Shown here: one piece after another, positions 13,701 to 25,499 of the stretch
How the letters are laid out: each line of letters begins with the position of its first letter
How positions within the stretch are numbered: position 1 is the stretch's first letter
NCBI GenBank assembly: GCA_947561585.1
Contig: CANNZV010002618.1
Span: 26,651-90,650, forward strand
Length of the DNA: 64,000 nt
Source: Caprella mutica
Taxonomy: Eukaryota; Arthropoda; Malacostraca; Amphipoda; Caprellidae
Direction: 5' to 3'
The notes under the pieces: generated by a model
The model's input: the letters and a program-made list of their open reading frames with translations, nothing else
Databases searched by the model: none
Told to the model about the DNA's origin: nothing
Position numbers and translations under genes: made by a program

Positions 13701-16700
13701 TATTTCGTCATTATAAGGAATTTTGCGACTTGACGAATCTTTCTTGGTTTTGGGTGTGAACAAATCATCTGGAGGGAACATTGGAACAATATTATGTGTT
13801 CCATGTGTCATGTAGCTACAAGGAATAGTGTAACAATATTATGTGTTCCATGTGTCATGTACAGGGAACATTGGAACAATATTATGTGACCCATGTGTCA
13901 TGTACAGGGAACATTGGAACAATATTATGTGTCATGTACAGGGTATAGTGTAACAATATTATGTGTCATGTACAGGGTATAGTGTAACAATATTATGTGT
14001 CATGTACAGGGTATAGTGTAACAATATTATGTGTCATGTACAGGGTATAGTGTAACAATATTATATGTTCCATGTGGAAGTAGAGGGAAAATTGAAACAA
14101 TATTATGTGTTCCATGAGCAATGTACAGGGAATATTGTAAGAAAAGCTAATGCTACATTTCTAGCTACAATTTAATATTCATGAACAATATAAATGCACC
14201 GTCCATTCAGAATTAATGTCTAAAAAATAAAATTATACAAATAATTATTGAGTGTTATACTTGATAACTCGTTACAGCAATTAATATAACAAACTATTTT
14301 GAGTTCAGATAATATATTTAATGGAGGCTCAATGTATTGAATATTCAATTATATTCCATACCTTCATAATATTCATCTCCGCTCGAGTAAGATGAAGATA
14401 ACGATGTCCTTTTATTCGGTTTGCGAGTATTTCTTGCCTTCTTCTCCTTCTTTGGAGGGGAATCTTCAAGAGCATTTGAGCTTTCGTCTGATGTTTTATT
14501 GGAACGCTTGCGGCCATTGGACGTCTTTCTTTTATTTGAACCTTTAGAATTTTCATCGATCTTTATTTTGGGAGCCTTTGACTTATATTTCTTTTCTGTG
14601 GGATCTTTGATTTTCTTTGAATCTGATTTTTCATTTTTTTCATTTGAAGATGATGATGATGAGGGTTGTGGAAAAAGATCTTCGCTTTGTTGTTCAGACA
14701 ATTCATTTCTCTCAAGTAAATCTTTAATTTTTGGGACATGTATCAAATTCTCTTCTTGGCGCTTCGCATTGGCTGGAAATGGAGAGTCTGTTCTATCGTG
14801 TATCAGTTTCTCAAATCCACTGAAATTAGAAGAGTCCCTGGATGAGTCCTGTAAATCTGCCAATGGAGCGAAAACGTGAATAGGCGTCGATAGAGCAGAA
14901 GCCTGGTCGTGATTTGTGAAACAATTCGACGAATTAGAATCACAGTTGCACGAGTTGAAGTTATTCAAGGTAGATTCAGAAGCAAATAAGTTGGAATTAG
15001 GTGGAACAGTTGATGCTGTCGATTGTTTAGGCGTTACTGTCGAATTATTACTTTTATCTGACGGATTATCCAAAAGAGACTGAAAGTCTCCTAACCCTTC
15101 ATTTTCATCGAGAATATTCTGTAGCTGCAAGTAATCCAACTGGAAGAAAGCAAAATAATTGTTTTAGTAAATCAGGTATTGCATCAATATACTTTTAGAA
15201 TTGAGTTACAAAGTTGTGCAAGTAGTAAAGACTCCGTTAGCAATATAAGGAAGTACGCCAATCAGAATACATTTAGTAATATAGAGACATCATTCACTTA
15301 TAACATTCTGACAGCTAACGTATAGTCAGATCATCTGAAAGAATTTATAGGAAACCAAGTAACACTAACACTATTCACCTAACGTTCAGCATCAATGGAA
15401 CATCTTGAGAATGTTTTTAAGGTGACTAATTTATAGTTTGAAAAAATGAAGTTCTGTATTTTTGAATTCGTAGTGATTGGTTTGCTTACTGTAAAAAGTT
15501 ACATTGGAAATTGTTGTCATTTCACTGAATTAATAAACTTCATCAAATATAACATACCGAATTGTTGAAGTCTGGCTCGAAAGGCAGAGTATATTCCCAC
15601 AAATTCGATCCGAGGAAAGTAGAGGACATTCCATAATCCGAGGGACTCTCCTTCCCTAGCTTCGAAAACTGTTCGAATTGTGGTGGGCTGGACTTTATAC
15701 TTAGTGGTGAATGTTGAATATCTTCTACGAATTCTTTCTTTGAGTTCCCAAACTTCGCTGTTGGAATAAAATCATGTGGTTAGTTATTGAATCAAAAAAA
15801 AAAAAAAGTGCAAACAACAGTCACTTCTAACATCAAACAAGTGATATGGAATTCCCCGTTGTGAAATTCCTTTTTGGCTAATTTTGTATTGCAGTTTAGA
15901 AAGATTTGGAAATCTTCTTAACTCCCTATGGACTAAATCTTCAGAAATAAAGAGTGGGAGGCTAGATAACAGAGTGAGCATTAAAAATGGGCAGTTTTAA
16001 ATCAGCAATACAGTTAATGAAACTTCAAAAAGTCATATTTATACACAAACTAAAAGAGGAGAAATGTAGTTTTCTGAAAATACAATCGTATCTATGCTAC
16101 TACTTGGTTGAAAAGCACGATGAGAACATTAAATTCAAACCATATTTCATCACAGAAGGATAACTTATCTTCGCAGTTTCTTTACTGCGACACACCTAAT
16201 GCTTGTAGCTGGTAAATTGCCCGAAAACAATTGATCGAATGAACAATTGCTCGAATTATCGATCGCTCAGATAATCAAAAAAAAATGATTAATTGAACTT
16301 CGATAACTGATCGAATGATCAATTGTTTTTTGTAAAAGGAGAGGGAAAGTCAACACGATAATGAGTACCAAAATGGGAAAATTTTAAAAAGCAATTGGCA
16401 AGAATAACAGAGATTATGCTAAATGTCTTGGAAACAACCACCTCACCTGGTACCGTCAGTTCCCATAACCCAAGTTTTTTATCTCTGCAAAAATTTTCAG
16501 ATGAATCGATTAAACCGTTTTCTTTAAGCAGTATTTTTAGTGACCGACACTAAAAACCTGTTTGCGCACTTTCAGTATAATACTTATATCATAGTTCGAA
16601 TTGTTAAAGTAGCACTTACAGACAATTTACAAATCACTGGTGTAAAAAGTGGTTAGATGTTACTAAATTTACATTCAACAAAATTGTAACTTGGTATTTG

Positions 16701-19700
16701 AAATGACATCCTTACAAGATGCACGAGCGAAACAAACACCTCGATACCGATTTTCCTTTGCTTCTGAATTTTGCTCAATGTTATTTGCAAAGAAATGTCC
16801 GGTTTGTGGACGATATTGTGATTGGCGATGAGACCGCTTTTCATTTGGATGGCAAAATAATTTATCATAACGTTCGTACATATACACCGAAGAGCTAAGT
16901 CCTACTTTCAATTTTGACGTAGGAATTTCATGAGAGAAATTATATCTGTGCGGATGGGAGTTAGTGGCAATGGCCGTGTAGTCGGTCCTTTTTTAAAAAT
17001 AAACTTAAATGGAGTTGAATACCTTGATCCATTATATTACAGGATCGTTCAAAGACTTCGAGAAACACATAGAAACAGAATTAATCGAACCTGGTGGGTT
17101 CAGGAAGCTGCTCCTCGGCACAGAACTATTGCTGTAAGGGAAAACTAAATGAGATTTTCGGCAATAGGCATTATCGCCTTGAATCATCGTGACGATTGGC
17201 CCACCAGATCGTCTGAAACGATAAAATTGGAGGATAAGTTTGATTTTTTTCAGTGACATTTTAATAAACTCTTTTTATTGTTATAATAACGTTTTTTTAA
17301 CTAAACAATGTTACTAAACTGTTGCAAGTTATTAACAACAAGGTTTTAATATCCTAAAATTCGAAGTTAAACAAAAGTGCGCAAACAGGTTTTTGGTATC
17401 GTTCACTATAAATACAACTTAAAGAAAACAGTTGGATCGATCCATCTAAAAAATTTCTACGGAAATAGAAAAAATGTTGAGAAACAAAATGTGATTTTCG
17501 ATTTTGTTGTAAGTTCAATAGTTTTTGAATTACAGCCCTTGAAATTTTGGTAGCTATTTTTATTGGGACACCCTGTATAGCAACACTAACCTAGCCCTAA
17601 GAACATCTATTCGGAGACCAGTGGACTGATTGACTGATGAAAAGAAAACAAAAAATCTAGGGCTCAAAATTGCTACAATAATTGCTGTTCTATGAAAATA
17701 AGAAAAACAGAAAGAGTAAGAAATAAAAAACAGTAACACAATGATTAATAATAAATAGCGAGGAAAAAATGAAATACAGTAATTATTAATTACTAATTAA
17801 AAACTAGAGCGGATCGGTGAAGCTAATTGAAGTGATTCAACTTCATGATTAACTGACTTTTTTAAATTCGATCCATGTGACCAATTTGAATATTCGAGCA
17901 ATTCACCTAGAACCCCTAATGCTTCTTCTGTAAAAAGTTATTAAGCGATGACTCAAAAACTTCCAAACAACTGGCAAAATTTCACTTCGAAAGTCAACTG
18001 GAAGACTAAGAACCGTACGGATAGAGCAAAACGTTGTTTCTCAACGGGTCACAGTTTGGTGCTCAGTTACGGAACCCTATCTCTGAAGATCTGGCTAGAC
18101 TTGCACTCACTGTTAATCAAAAACGTTTTTAAAAATGATCAATGATTATTTGTCCTTAGCTAGAATCAGAAAAAGAGATAGGCCACACAGCACGAGTTTC
18201 AAAGGCTGCTCTGAAGATTAGATTTCATGGCAAGTCAATAACAAAATTTAGTGATATTGAATGGGCACCCTTAATTTTTATGTGTGAGGTTATTTGAAAA
18301 GCAAAGTATACAGGAAAAGATCCATCACAACTGAATACCTCAAGGCAAACATCAGAGAAGGAATCAACTGAATTGATTAAGCCACGCTACAGAGTCACGT
18401 CATCGACCATAAAAAGAATACTCGAATGTTTAGCACTTCGTTTTAGCTTTAAAATGGTATATTACTTTTCCACGTTAATCAATAAATTGTACGAATAATA
18501 TGCGTTTTAAAACTGGCCATTTTAAAAGCTCACCCTGTGTGTCTGATTGTATGTATAAATGTTTGAACCTCTAGTACATGTTCATTGTTCAGCTGCAAGG
18601 TCAGTTGAGAAATAGTCTATGGTTTGTCAGTTAAGATCTTTAAATTAAAAATAAATAAGAGAGTTTTGAATTCAGTGAATTAACTCTCATATATATATAT
18701 ATATAATATACCTTACAAATCGAAAAATATATGAAAATATGGAAGTTTCTGCATGCAATTTTAGTTATTATTCTATATATGTATAACTGCTGTGTACGTA
18801 TTTGAAATCTGAAATATTACTGATTAAATATAAAGATTTCCTGATAAATGAATGTTTTTTGATCACAATTTAGAACTAGTTAAATCCTCTGTTACAACAT
18901 TTATATTTAAATAGATTATTTACCATTTAATCGGAGCTAGCTGATCACGGTTTGTTTACAAAGATTTACCGCAGTAGTACCTGACATGGTGTTCAGATGC
19001 ACCGTTACATCTAATATACAAAATATATTTTAACTAATGAGCAAATATGGATACTCCTCTTTTGATTTATTCTCACTGATATGATATCTTTTTACTCATT
19101 TTTGCCTCTACAAGAACTTTTGAGATAGTTATAATCATTTCAAACAACTTTACGATGTAAAATAATAATAGTTATTGTGTCCATTTGTTTTAGCTGAATT
19201 TCTTATCTTATCCTTATCTTATAGATAAGAAATGTAAAGCAGTTGCAAGCACTATCTGGTACTATTTTGTAATATTTATGGGTAGTATTATACGTATAAG
19301 TTTTCATAAGTAATTTTTAATAATCGAATACCTTCTAACAGTATACCAACAAAATTGAAGAGCATTTTGGAAATGAAGGTATAATAACTAACGGTTATTT
19401 CAATGTTTGGTCCTCAGATGGTGATACAGTGTCCATCCATGTCCTTTGCCTACTTCTACTCTTGACTCAGACTCATTCAATTGAGTAGTTTCGACCATAT
19501 AAATGGTTTGATTTCAGGATATAGATATTCGTTTGCCGAAGTAAGTATTGACCAATTGCATTATTTAGTGCGTGATGCTGCAACTCACAGTAGCAATTTG
19601 ACAGTGATGCATAGATTTCCCAAGTATGCGGCAAATGAAATCAGCCGATTATAAAAAAGAGGATGAAAACTCACAAAAATATTGAATAACAATGAATAAA

Positions 19701-22700
19701 ATAACTGTTTTGAGGAAATTAGGTAGTTATGAATTACTAGTGAGCTACCCGTCAAATATGGTTCCAGGTCCTTTCGCCGAAATTTTTTTTTAGAAAAATA
19801 AGGTATAACTATTTTATAATATATATCAGAAAAGGGAGGGAGGCAACACAACTGGACAATCTCATTATAAATCTACAACGTAGCTACAGTATTTTTAAAT
19901 TTAAACAAAGAAATCCGTGAAAATTGACAGACTATAATTTTTTGTTATTTCTATATTTATCAGGACTTTTTTTTACTATTCGGATTTTTTTTTTTTGTAA
20001 TCTTGATTCTTTTTTTAAATTCGATTTGTTTTGTTATCCAGATTTGTTATTTTTTGGATTTCGGTTATAAAGATTTTTCTAGTAACCCGTTAAAAATTAT
20101 GAACTATATTTTTTTAAATTAATTATGCGGGAAAAAGATTCGGATATTTTTGAAATCCCGAATTCTTGTATCCCGTATTTTTTTTTGTTACCCGTATTTT
20201 TTCTGGTGACCGGCCCTTTCGCCGAAATCACTTTTGCCGCAAGTGATTATCCACCTAAGGTTAGATTAGCGGTCCTGTTGGGGGGGGGGGGTGATAGTGA
20301 CAAAATGTATACTTTACTGTTTTTTACAGTAAAATAAGTATACCTTATTTAGGTAAATAATTGTCATTTCTTCGGCGAATGTGCGAAAGGACCTAGAGCC
20401 ATTTTTTTCTGTTATCCGGATTTTCTTTATTAAAGATTTTGTTATTCTGACAATTATTTTAGTCATGTAATTATATCGTATCTTAAATGTTAATGGGTGA
20501 CATATTTCTAGCAACCAATATAATGGTTTCTGAAATAAGTTCATACAAAATGGAATCTGATACAGTTTGAGTACACACAACAGAGGTCAACTTTCTCTTA
20601 CCAGACAGAGAGAAGATCAGGAAAATATTAGGGAGATTTTTTACTGACTTTTTTCGTAAATTACGGAGAACTTTGTTAAAAATCTGTGCAATTAATACAG
20701 AATGATCCCTTTCTGTAAACATTTTCTTGCAAATACAGGGTGCGGACAAAGTCCATCGGCAACTTTAAAAGGTGATATTTCTGAAAATAGATGATAAAAA
20801 TGATAAAGCTGTAAATTATTTCAGAACATTAATTTGCTGAACTGCCATACAAAATTTCATTTAATATCTTCACCTCTGGCCAGAATTCCACGCTTAAGTC
20901 AGCAAAACAAACTCTCGGCCGCTTAAATTCGACAATTTTTCAGCAAAATAAGGAAGAACAATTTTATAGTACCCCAACCAGACCACTAACCTAACCTTAG
21001 GAGCGCTATATCTCAATATATTTATAACGTATAGTGTTTTTTTCCAAATTTACGGCGAAAGTTCCGTTCGGTGCATTTTCTTACTGCGAAATTTCCGGAC
21101 ACGCTTTAATTGATATATGAGAAGAAGCACAGGCATCTGCTCCCAAAAGATATTTAACAAAATAGTTTATCAGGTTCAGATCTGGTTATGAGGCGGCCAA
21201 ACCCTGACACCATTTCTGGATTTTCTCTGACTGTTTTGACCGTGCGAGTCCTTGTTGGGAAGTGAACGGCTTGTTTTTAAAGTATTTTTGGGCTTCTTGA
21301 AATACAGGAGTCAGAATAGTCAGTCTTTGTGTGTAAAATAGTAATTTGTGTTCAATTTTGCACCTTTTGGAACAAAAATAAGGGGAGACTTGCATGTTCT
21401 GATATGGCAGCCCACATCATTACGGAAGAAGGTTCTGAAGCCTTAGACACGTTCTCATCGAGTCAGGAAGGTCTGCTTGCTCCGACAGTGAACATTTTTC
21501 ATCAATGAAAATGATTTCGTGCGTGTCCGTACCTGCCTTGAACTGGTTTAGAAGAATCTTTACTCGAGCTAATTCCTTTCTCTTTCAAGGTCTTAAATCT
21601 GCCTTCACAATACTCATTCACATTCATGACGCGGGCCATTCTCCTCATGGATTCTCTGGCAGTATTTACGACTTTCGGCTTCCGAGAAGATCGCGGTCTT
21701 TCACTTTGAGGGCGATCTTCAGTACTTTTGGGTTCTTAAAACCTTGTAACAATCTAGTAAGCAGTCGATCTCGGCACTTTAACCATCAAAAAATCAATGT
21801 ATACCCTTAGAAAATGGATACCATATCTATTACATGTGGTTTTCCATGGAAATATGATGAATTACATATGGTTAGCATATGATGTTATAAGTATGGTATT
21901 TGACATGTTGCTATGAATATGGTAAATTACACCTGTTACAAGGAAATGATGTGGTTAATTAAATATGTATATAATCTTCATTTGATATAGTTTTAAAATG
22001 GAATGACTACGTGTTTCTTGTGTTTTTATGATGGTTGGATTGATTCAATATGTATAACAGATATCTTATATTGTATTACTTAGCATTAATCACCATTGCA
22101 ATCACGTATATGCAGTTAAAAAGCTTCAATATCCCAAGTTTGGCACGCCCAAGCAATAGAGCTCAGTAATGGTTGCATGGACATTACTCGTAGTTGGTAT
22201 AAAAGCTAAATTAAACTAAACAAATGAAAACTTAGCCCACTGTCAATAAATTGAATGTCAAAATTTTTCCAAAACTTTGTCCGCACCTATAAGCTTAAAA
22301 CTCAAAACAATAACAAATTCTATGTTAAAATGCAGCATCTCGTCATTAACCAAGTCAATAAGTAAAAATTAATATACTTATGGGGCCAAACTATGACTTT
22401 TTACACATTTGTGACTTTTGTCACTTTGTGACTTTTTTCACTTTGTGACTTTTTTCACTTCGTGACTTTTGTCACTTATGTGACTTTCGACACATGTGAC
22501 TCATTTTTGACATATTCTTTATAAACTTTCCAATCTGTAACACTAATTATGAAAGTGTGTAAATCATTAGAAAAGAAAACCTGTAGGGTGAGTTCCGATC
22601 TATCGACCGGTTCCACAATGGTATCCAATTTCAATACTTTTACGATATTATAATGGATACTAATTAAAATAACGAAATGAAATGTTAAACTATTTATCTT

Positions 22701-25422
22701 CTCGGTGACCGGTATATTCCACCCTAGCATATTCCACCCTACTTTACGGGTTAGGTTTGGTTAGTTCTTGATATTACTCATTTATTGATAATTTGTATGA
22801 TACTATGTAACTAGCATTTTCTTTATATTAAATTTACACTTTTGTTGATAAATCACAAACTGTTTATGTTTCACAACACATGTGATAGAACAGCAGAAAG
22901 AAAGGTGTGAACGCACTTTATCAGTTTAATCTATTCTGAAACCGTTTTTGGTGAATCAAAGAGAAAGGGGTTGGCGTCCCTGGGTCATCAAACTGTCGTA
23001 ATTTGGAATATGTTTTTTTTTTTCCATGTTTATCATTCTTTAACCGCTACTTGCAGTTTTAGAGTATACCGCTAGGGTTATGCTCTTCAACTATGAAGTC
23101 TTAGATTATGTCTGTGATAGGCTCGTAGGCTTCATCTGTCAATAATAGGTGGTAGGTGACTTGGATCATGGAGCCAATTCCCTTTCTGACAGCTCCTTTC
23201 AGTCACTTACATTTAATTTCCTTCTTTTCGTCCGCTATATGACTTTTGGTTCCGAAACAGACGTTAAACTTCTAAGTATAATAACGATATGCTCTTCAAC
23301 TTCAAAGTCTTAGATTTCGTTTTGGTTAGGCTCATTGGCTTCACTTACTATCAACTCTTTATCTTCCTCTTCCATCGATGAGATCAGCAACCCATGTTTG
23401 AGTCTTTTGTTGTCACATTCCTAGGTAAGTGACTGCATTCACTGAGTAGCTGTTCTGCATGCATGAGATTTTTCAGCGACAGATGAGGTGATTTTGATCA
23501 CGGAGCCAATTTCCTTTCTGACTGCTTCTTCTAGTGCTTTATATTAAATTTCTTTCTGACTTCCGTGATATAGCCTTTGCCTCCGAAGTAGACGTTTAAC
23601 CCCCTACTAAAGTGAATTAATTGTTCACTGGGGTGGAATATACCTGGGGTGGAATATACTGGGGTGAAATATGCCAGGGTGGAATATACATAGAACCATC
23701 TTTTCTTATATTATCAAAAATGTGGAACCTACCTATAATTTTAAACTTACCTACCCATCTCCAAATCACTTATTACCAATATTTTCATTCATTGTTTTAG
23801 GAGGAAGTCACATGGTGTATCGAATAACTGAATTTCAATCAGGGCTTCATTTGGCATCTCTAATCTTTTAATTCAATTGAATTAACCTTACAAACGTGTG
23901 ATTATTGAAATAGAAATACAATGAAAATATATTTTATCCCGGGACGTCACCGGTCAGTGATTTTTTATCACTGAGAGTAGCCGGTACTGTGTGAATATGT
24001 CCGTTGAAATTAAAGTAACGATATATTTTTTCACGGACACTGAATCACTGAGAGAAGAGTGACGGATTTCAGACGTACGGGACGTCACCGGACCGGTCCG
24101 TCTCCGTCATTCTCATTTCAGGGATAAAAATCACTGACCGGTGACGTCCCGGACGGATCATTGTCATGTGAGAAGTAGCCTTAACTCTCAACCAGTGTAA
24201 TGTTCATAGTTTCATTTTAGGTATGACATGGTATTTAGGAGCTCAGTCTTGAAATATTCAATAAACCAATTCCCTAACGTAAAAACTACTAGCATAAAAT
24301 CGTTTTTAATTCTTAAATCAATTTGAACTGATTTATATTAATCGATATTTAAATGATAGCTTTACGCACAATATATATAAAGTGTTAATTAAAATTTAAA
24401 CCCGATATAATATTATATATAATGTTAGTTACAATAGCCATACACAGTTCATTCTACTCCACTAGGTATATTGCTTTGCAAGACTAAGGCAAAGATCTCT
24501 TTGATACCTCAGGATCGCTGTGGTTATTCGACAACAAGAATATATATCTCATACACGTGTTTATTTTGTTCATAACTTTACGATACCAAACGTAATGTAA
24601 GAGATACAAAATGTTATCAGAACTACAATAATGAACTGTCTGTCTTTCCGAAGCCATATTTCGTTATATTATTATATTTGATTTTAAAGTTTTTATCAAT
24701 AGCAAAAAAAACTTTTAATTGATAATGCTTGTTAAGTACATACCTGTTATAAACTATATATATATATAATAAACCACTTTCATTAGTAAACTGAGAGGAT
24801 TTTTTTTATTATTTTCACTCAACATTTATATTTCAGAAGAGTTTAATTCAGTGATATATTATAATTTAGAAACAATAACTTCTCTTGATTTTATTTTTTA
24901 ATTGACTGGTCCTTTGAGCATTAAGGTGTTAGCCTTCACTCCTAGGAATTAGGTAGGTATTAATTATATAATATTGAAATATTACGCAAAGTAAATGTAA
25001 TAAATGAACATGAATTAGGCTACTAGCCTAGTAACTTATGCTATCAAATAGACTATAGTAATTATTTGTATGAATATTGACATGTTAAAAAGAAGTAAAT
25101 TACAGTGTACAACAAAACATTAGTTTGTTACATAATAAAGTAGAGCCACACTGTGTGATGATACCTTAGGGCTAACTAAAGTAGGAAAGGTGAATTTCAC
25201 AATATATCAAAGTCACTGTTGAGATAGCAGTGATTCTCTGTGTAATAAACACATTTGCTGTGTAATAATACATTGATTATATATGTGCATCTCTCATACA
25301 GTCTTATCACCGTATATACAGCTACACATACGTATATTTCTCAGGCACTTAAAGTTTACTTGGTTACTACATAAGCCTTAGACCAAATAGTCACTGCACT
25401 AACCTGAAGAAAGGTTATCCAT
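10760..25422 (-). CDS. PAR bZIP transcription factor (HLF/TEF/DBP/Pdp1 family)
   Basis: In transcript order the coding exons are 25404-25422 (tentative first exon), 15558-15757, 14362-15139, 13661-13768, 13002-13165, 11257-11394 and 10760-10846. Phases agree and give 1494 nt (497 aa plus stop). The N-terminal exon holds the family motif [19 protein letters not shown], followed by [15 protein letters not shown], matching the FLGP-LW...LEEFL block of vertebrate PAR proteins. A long Ser/Asn/Lys-rich exon follows. The PAR segment ([20 protein letters not shown]) is in exon 5. The basic region ([20 protein letters not shown]) is in exon 6. The leucine zipper spans the last two exons, ending LSKYEEA. 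Family members bind TTAYGTAA-type D-box DNA as dimers and serve circadian or metabolic control. Exon 1 (ATG plus five codons, donor GTTAGT) fits phase and lies beside a CRE-rich candidate promoter, but is unproven; ATG-TCA-G at about 18987 is an alternative. Confidence 0.88.
11705..12770. mobile_element. Possible element with AACCCTTTCGTA inverted ends in the last-but-one intron
   Basis: AACCCTTTCGTA at about 11710 and TACGAAAGGGTT at about 12753 are inverse complements about 1 kb apart, within the PAR bZIP intron 11395-13001. No target duplication or coding frame was found. It may be a MITE; the short end match could be chance. Confidence 0.3.
12860..12995 (+). repeat. Dispersed repeat family G, copy 1
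   Basis: Words CTGACGTTAAAAGGATAATA, GGCAGTCAGAAAGGAAAATG and ATGGCTCC recur at 57185-57300 (same strand) and, inverted, at 23040-23600 and 42110-42420. The copy ends a few bases before the donor of the PAR-domain exon at 13002. Its class is unknown; a SINE or MITE is possible. Confidence 0.6.
13327..13574. mobile_element. 248-bp MITE with perfect TGAAGAGTTTGGTTCC inverted ends
   Basis: The ends are perfect inverted repeats of at least 23 bp (from TGAAGAGTTTGGTTCC to AAAACGC), each followed inward by ATAAA after one mismatch. It lies in the PAR bZIP intron 13166-13660. The flanks share only ATATAA in shifted register, so the target duplication is unclear. It has no coding capacity. Confidence 0.75.
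13776..14130. repeat. 34-bp tandem repeat next to a PAR bZIP splice acceptor
   Basis: About ten copies of a 34-bp unit containing CATGTACAGGGTATAGTGTA and ACAATATTATG run from just beside the acceptor of exon 13661-13768 into the intron. Four central copies are almost identical and spaced 34 bp apart (13929, 13963 and so on). Outer copies carry ACAGGGAACATTGGAACAAT, and the copy nearest the exon contributes the acceptor pyrimidine tract in the gene's orientation. Confidence 0.85.
16205..17916. mobile_element. Candidate hAT-like element interrupted by a mariner copy
   Basis: Words of the type AATTGCTCGAA and GATCGAATGAACAATTG near 16212-16330 are inverted near 17850-17905, and both sides are bounded by TAATGCTT (16197-16204 and 17917-17924), a possible 8-bp target duplication. 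The mariner-type element 16478-17575 lies inside. The end similarity is loose, so this host element is tentative. Confidence 0.45.
16478..17575 (+). pseudogene. Decayed Tc1/mariner-type transposon, copy 1
   Basis: The right end is the typical GGGACACCCTG next to TA; the matching left end is missing. The plus-strand frames keep transposase pieces: [11 protein letters not shown] near 16820-16860 (first acidic residue of a DDE-type catalytic triad), [13 protein letters not shown] near 16975-17010 and a [12 protein letters not shown] block near 17093-17125 where functional relatives have QDGAP, so the second catalytic Asp is lost. Frames are broken. A long subterminal inverted segment (CCAAAAACCTGTTTGCGCAC and nearby words) is shared with 29587-30784. 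It lies in the long first intron of the PAR bZIP gene. Confidence 0.75.
17925..19759. other. Intronic DNA without recognised features
   Basis: This part of the PAR bZIP first intron has no convincing gene. Around 17948-18400 there is less AT-rich, protein-like sequence with scattered stops; it may be a decayed transposon frame but matches nothing I can name. A TA microsatellite lies at about 18689-18710. Confidence 0.35.
19760..20400. mobile_element. 641-bp phrase-repeat element with GGTCCTTTCGCCGAA words
   Basis: The left end GGTTCCAGGTCCTTTCGC and the right end GCGAAAGGACCTAGAGCC are near-perfect inverse complements. A third copy of the phrase, GGCCCTTTCGCCGAAATC, lies inside at about 20212. 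The interior is T-rich with repeated CCGGATTT/CCCGTATTTT words and a run of ten or more G at about 20281. No target duplication was found. It has no real coding frame. Confidence 0.6.
20736..22289 (-). pseudogene. Decayed Tc1/mariner-type transposon with GTGCGGACAAAGT ends
   Basis: Both ends carry GGTGCGGACAAAG in inverted orientation beside TA. Minus-strand frames from about 21650 to 21190 keep mariner-like words, including [10 protein letters not shown] (the FxDEK acidic motif) and [19 protein letters not shown], where functional relatives have the QDSAPAH motif. Many frameshifts and stops show it is dead. About 21815-22010 is shared, inverted, with 26110-26410, so a small second repeat may lie inside it. 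Confidence 0.7.
22385..22502. repeat. Short tandem repeat of GTGACTTTTGTCAC words
   Basis: About six copies of a 17-18 bp unit, TTTGTGACTTTTTTCAC with variants, each an imperfect palindrome because GTGAC and GTCAC face each other. It lies in the PAR bZIP first intron. Origin unknown. Confidence 0.7.
22711..23690. mobile_element. Phrase-repeat element with tandem GGGTGGAATATAC ends
   Basis: The left end holds two copies of TATATTCCACCCT and the right end four inverted copies (GGGGTGGAATATACCTGG and variants). The outermost words match over about 28 bp with two mismatches. Between them lies a two-part copy of dispersed repeat G (about 23040-23600). No 8-bp duplication was found at the flanks. 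Confidence 0.65.
23040..23600 (-). repeat. Dispersed repeat family G, duplicated copy
   Basis: Two successive versions of the same segment occur, each with ATGCTCTTCAACT followed by AAGTCTTAGATT and a later GGAGCCAATT(T/C)CCTTTCTG and GTTCCGAA or CTCCGAA. It matches 42110-42420 in the same orientation and 12860-12995 and 57185-57300 inverted. Confidence 0.65.
23941..24150. mobile_element. 210-bp palindromic element with GGGACGTCACCGG ends
   Basis: GGGACGTCACCGGTCAGTGA at the left is perfectly inverted at the right, continuing into ATTTTTTATC / GATAAAAAT. A second GGGACGTCACCGG and a GGACCGGTCCG palindrome lie inside at about 24080-24110. The structure is that of a MITE; no clear target duplication was identified. 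Confidence 0.7.
24160..25403. other. Proximal part of the proposed PAR bZIP first intron
   Basis: AT-rich sequence with a TA microsatellite near 24758-24768. No coding region or repeat was recognised here. Confidence 0.35.
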
Positions 25423-25499
25423 AATTATAATCCGCAAGAGCCGTCAATGAGATCCTTTACATGCGATTGACGGAGAGAACATCCATAACCTCACTCAAC

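Noticed and set aside
14421..14879. 152-codon plus-strand frame
   Set aside because: It is antisense to the large Ser/Lys-rich exon of the PAR bZIP gene; its Phe/Leu-rich content mirrors that exon.
20125..20337. Short frame beginning [13 protein letters not shown]
   Set aside because: It lies in the T-rich interior of a phrase-repeat element and includes the G run; no coding signature.
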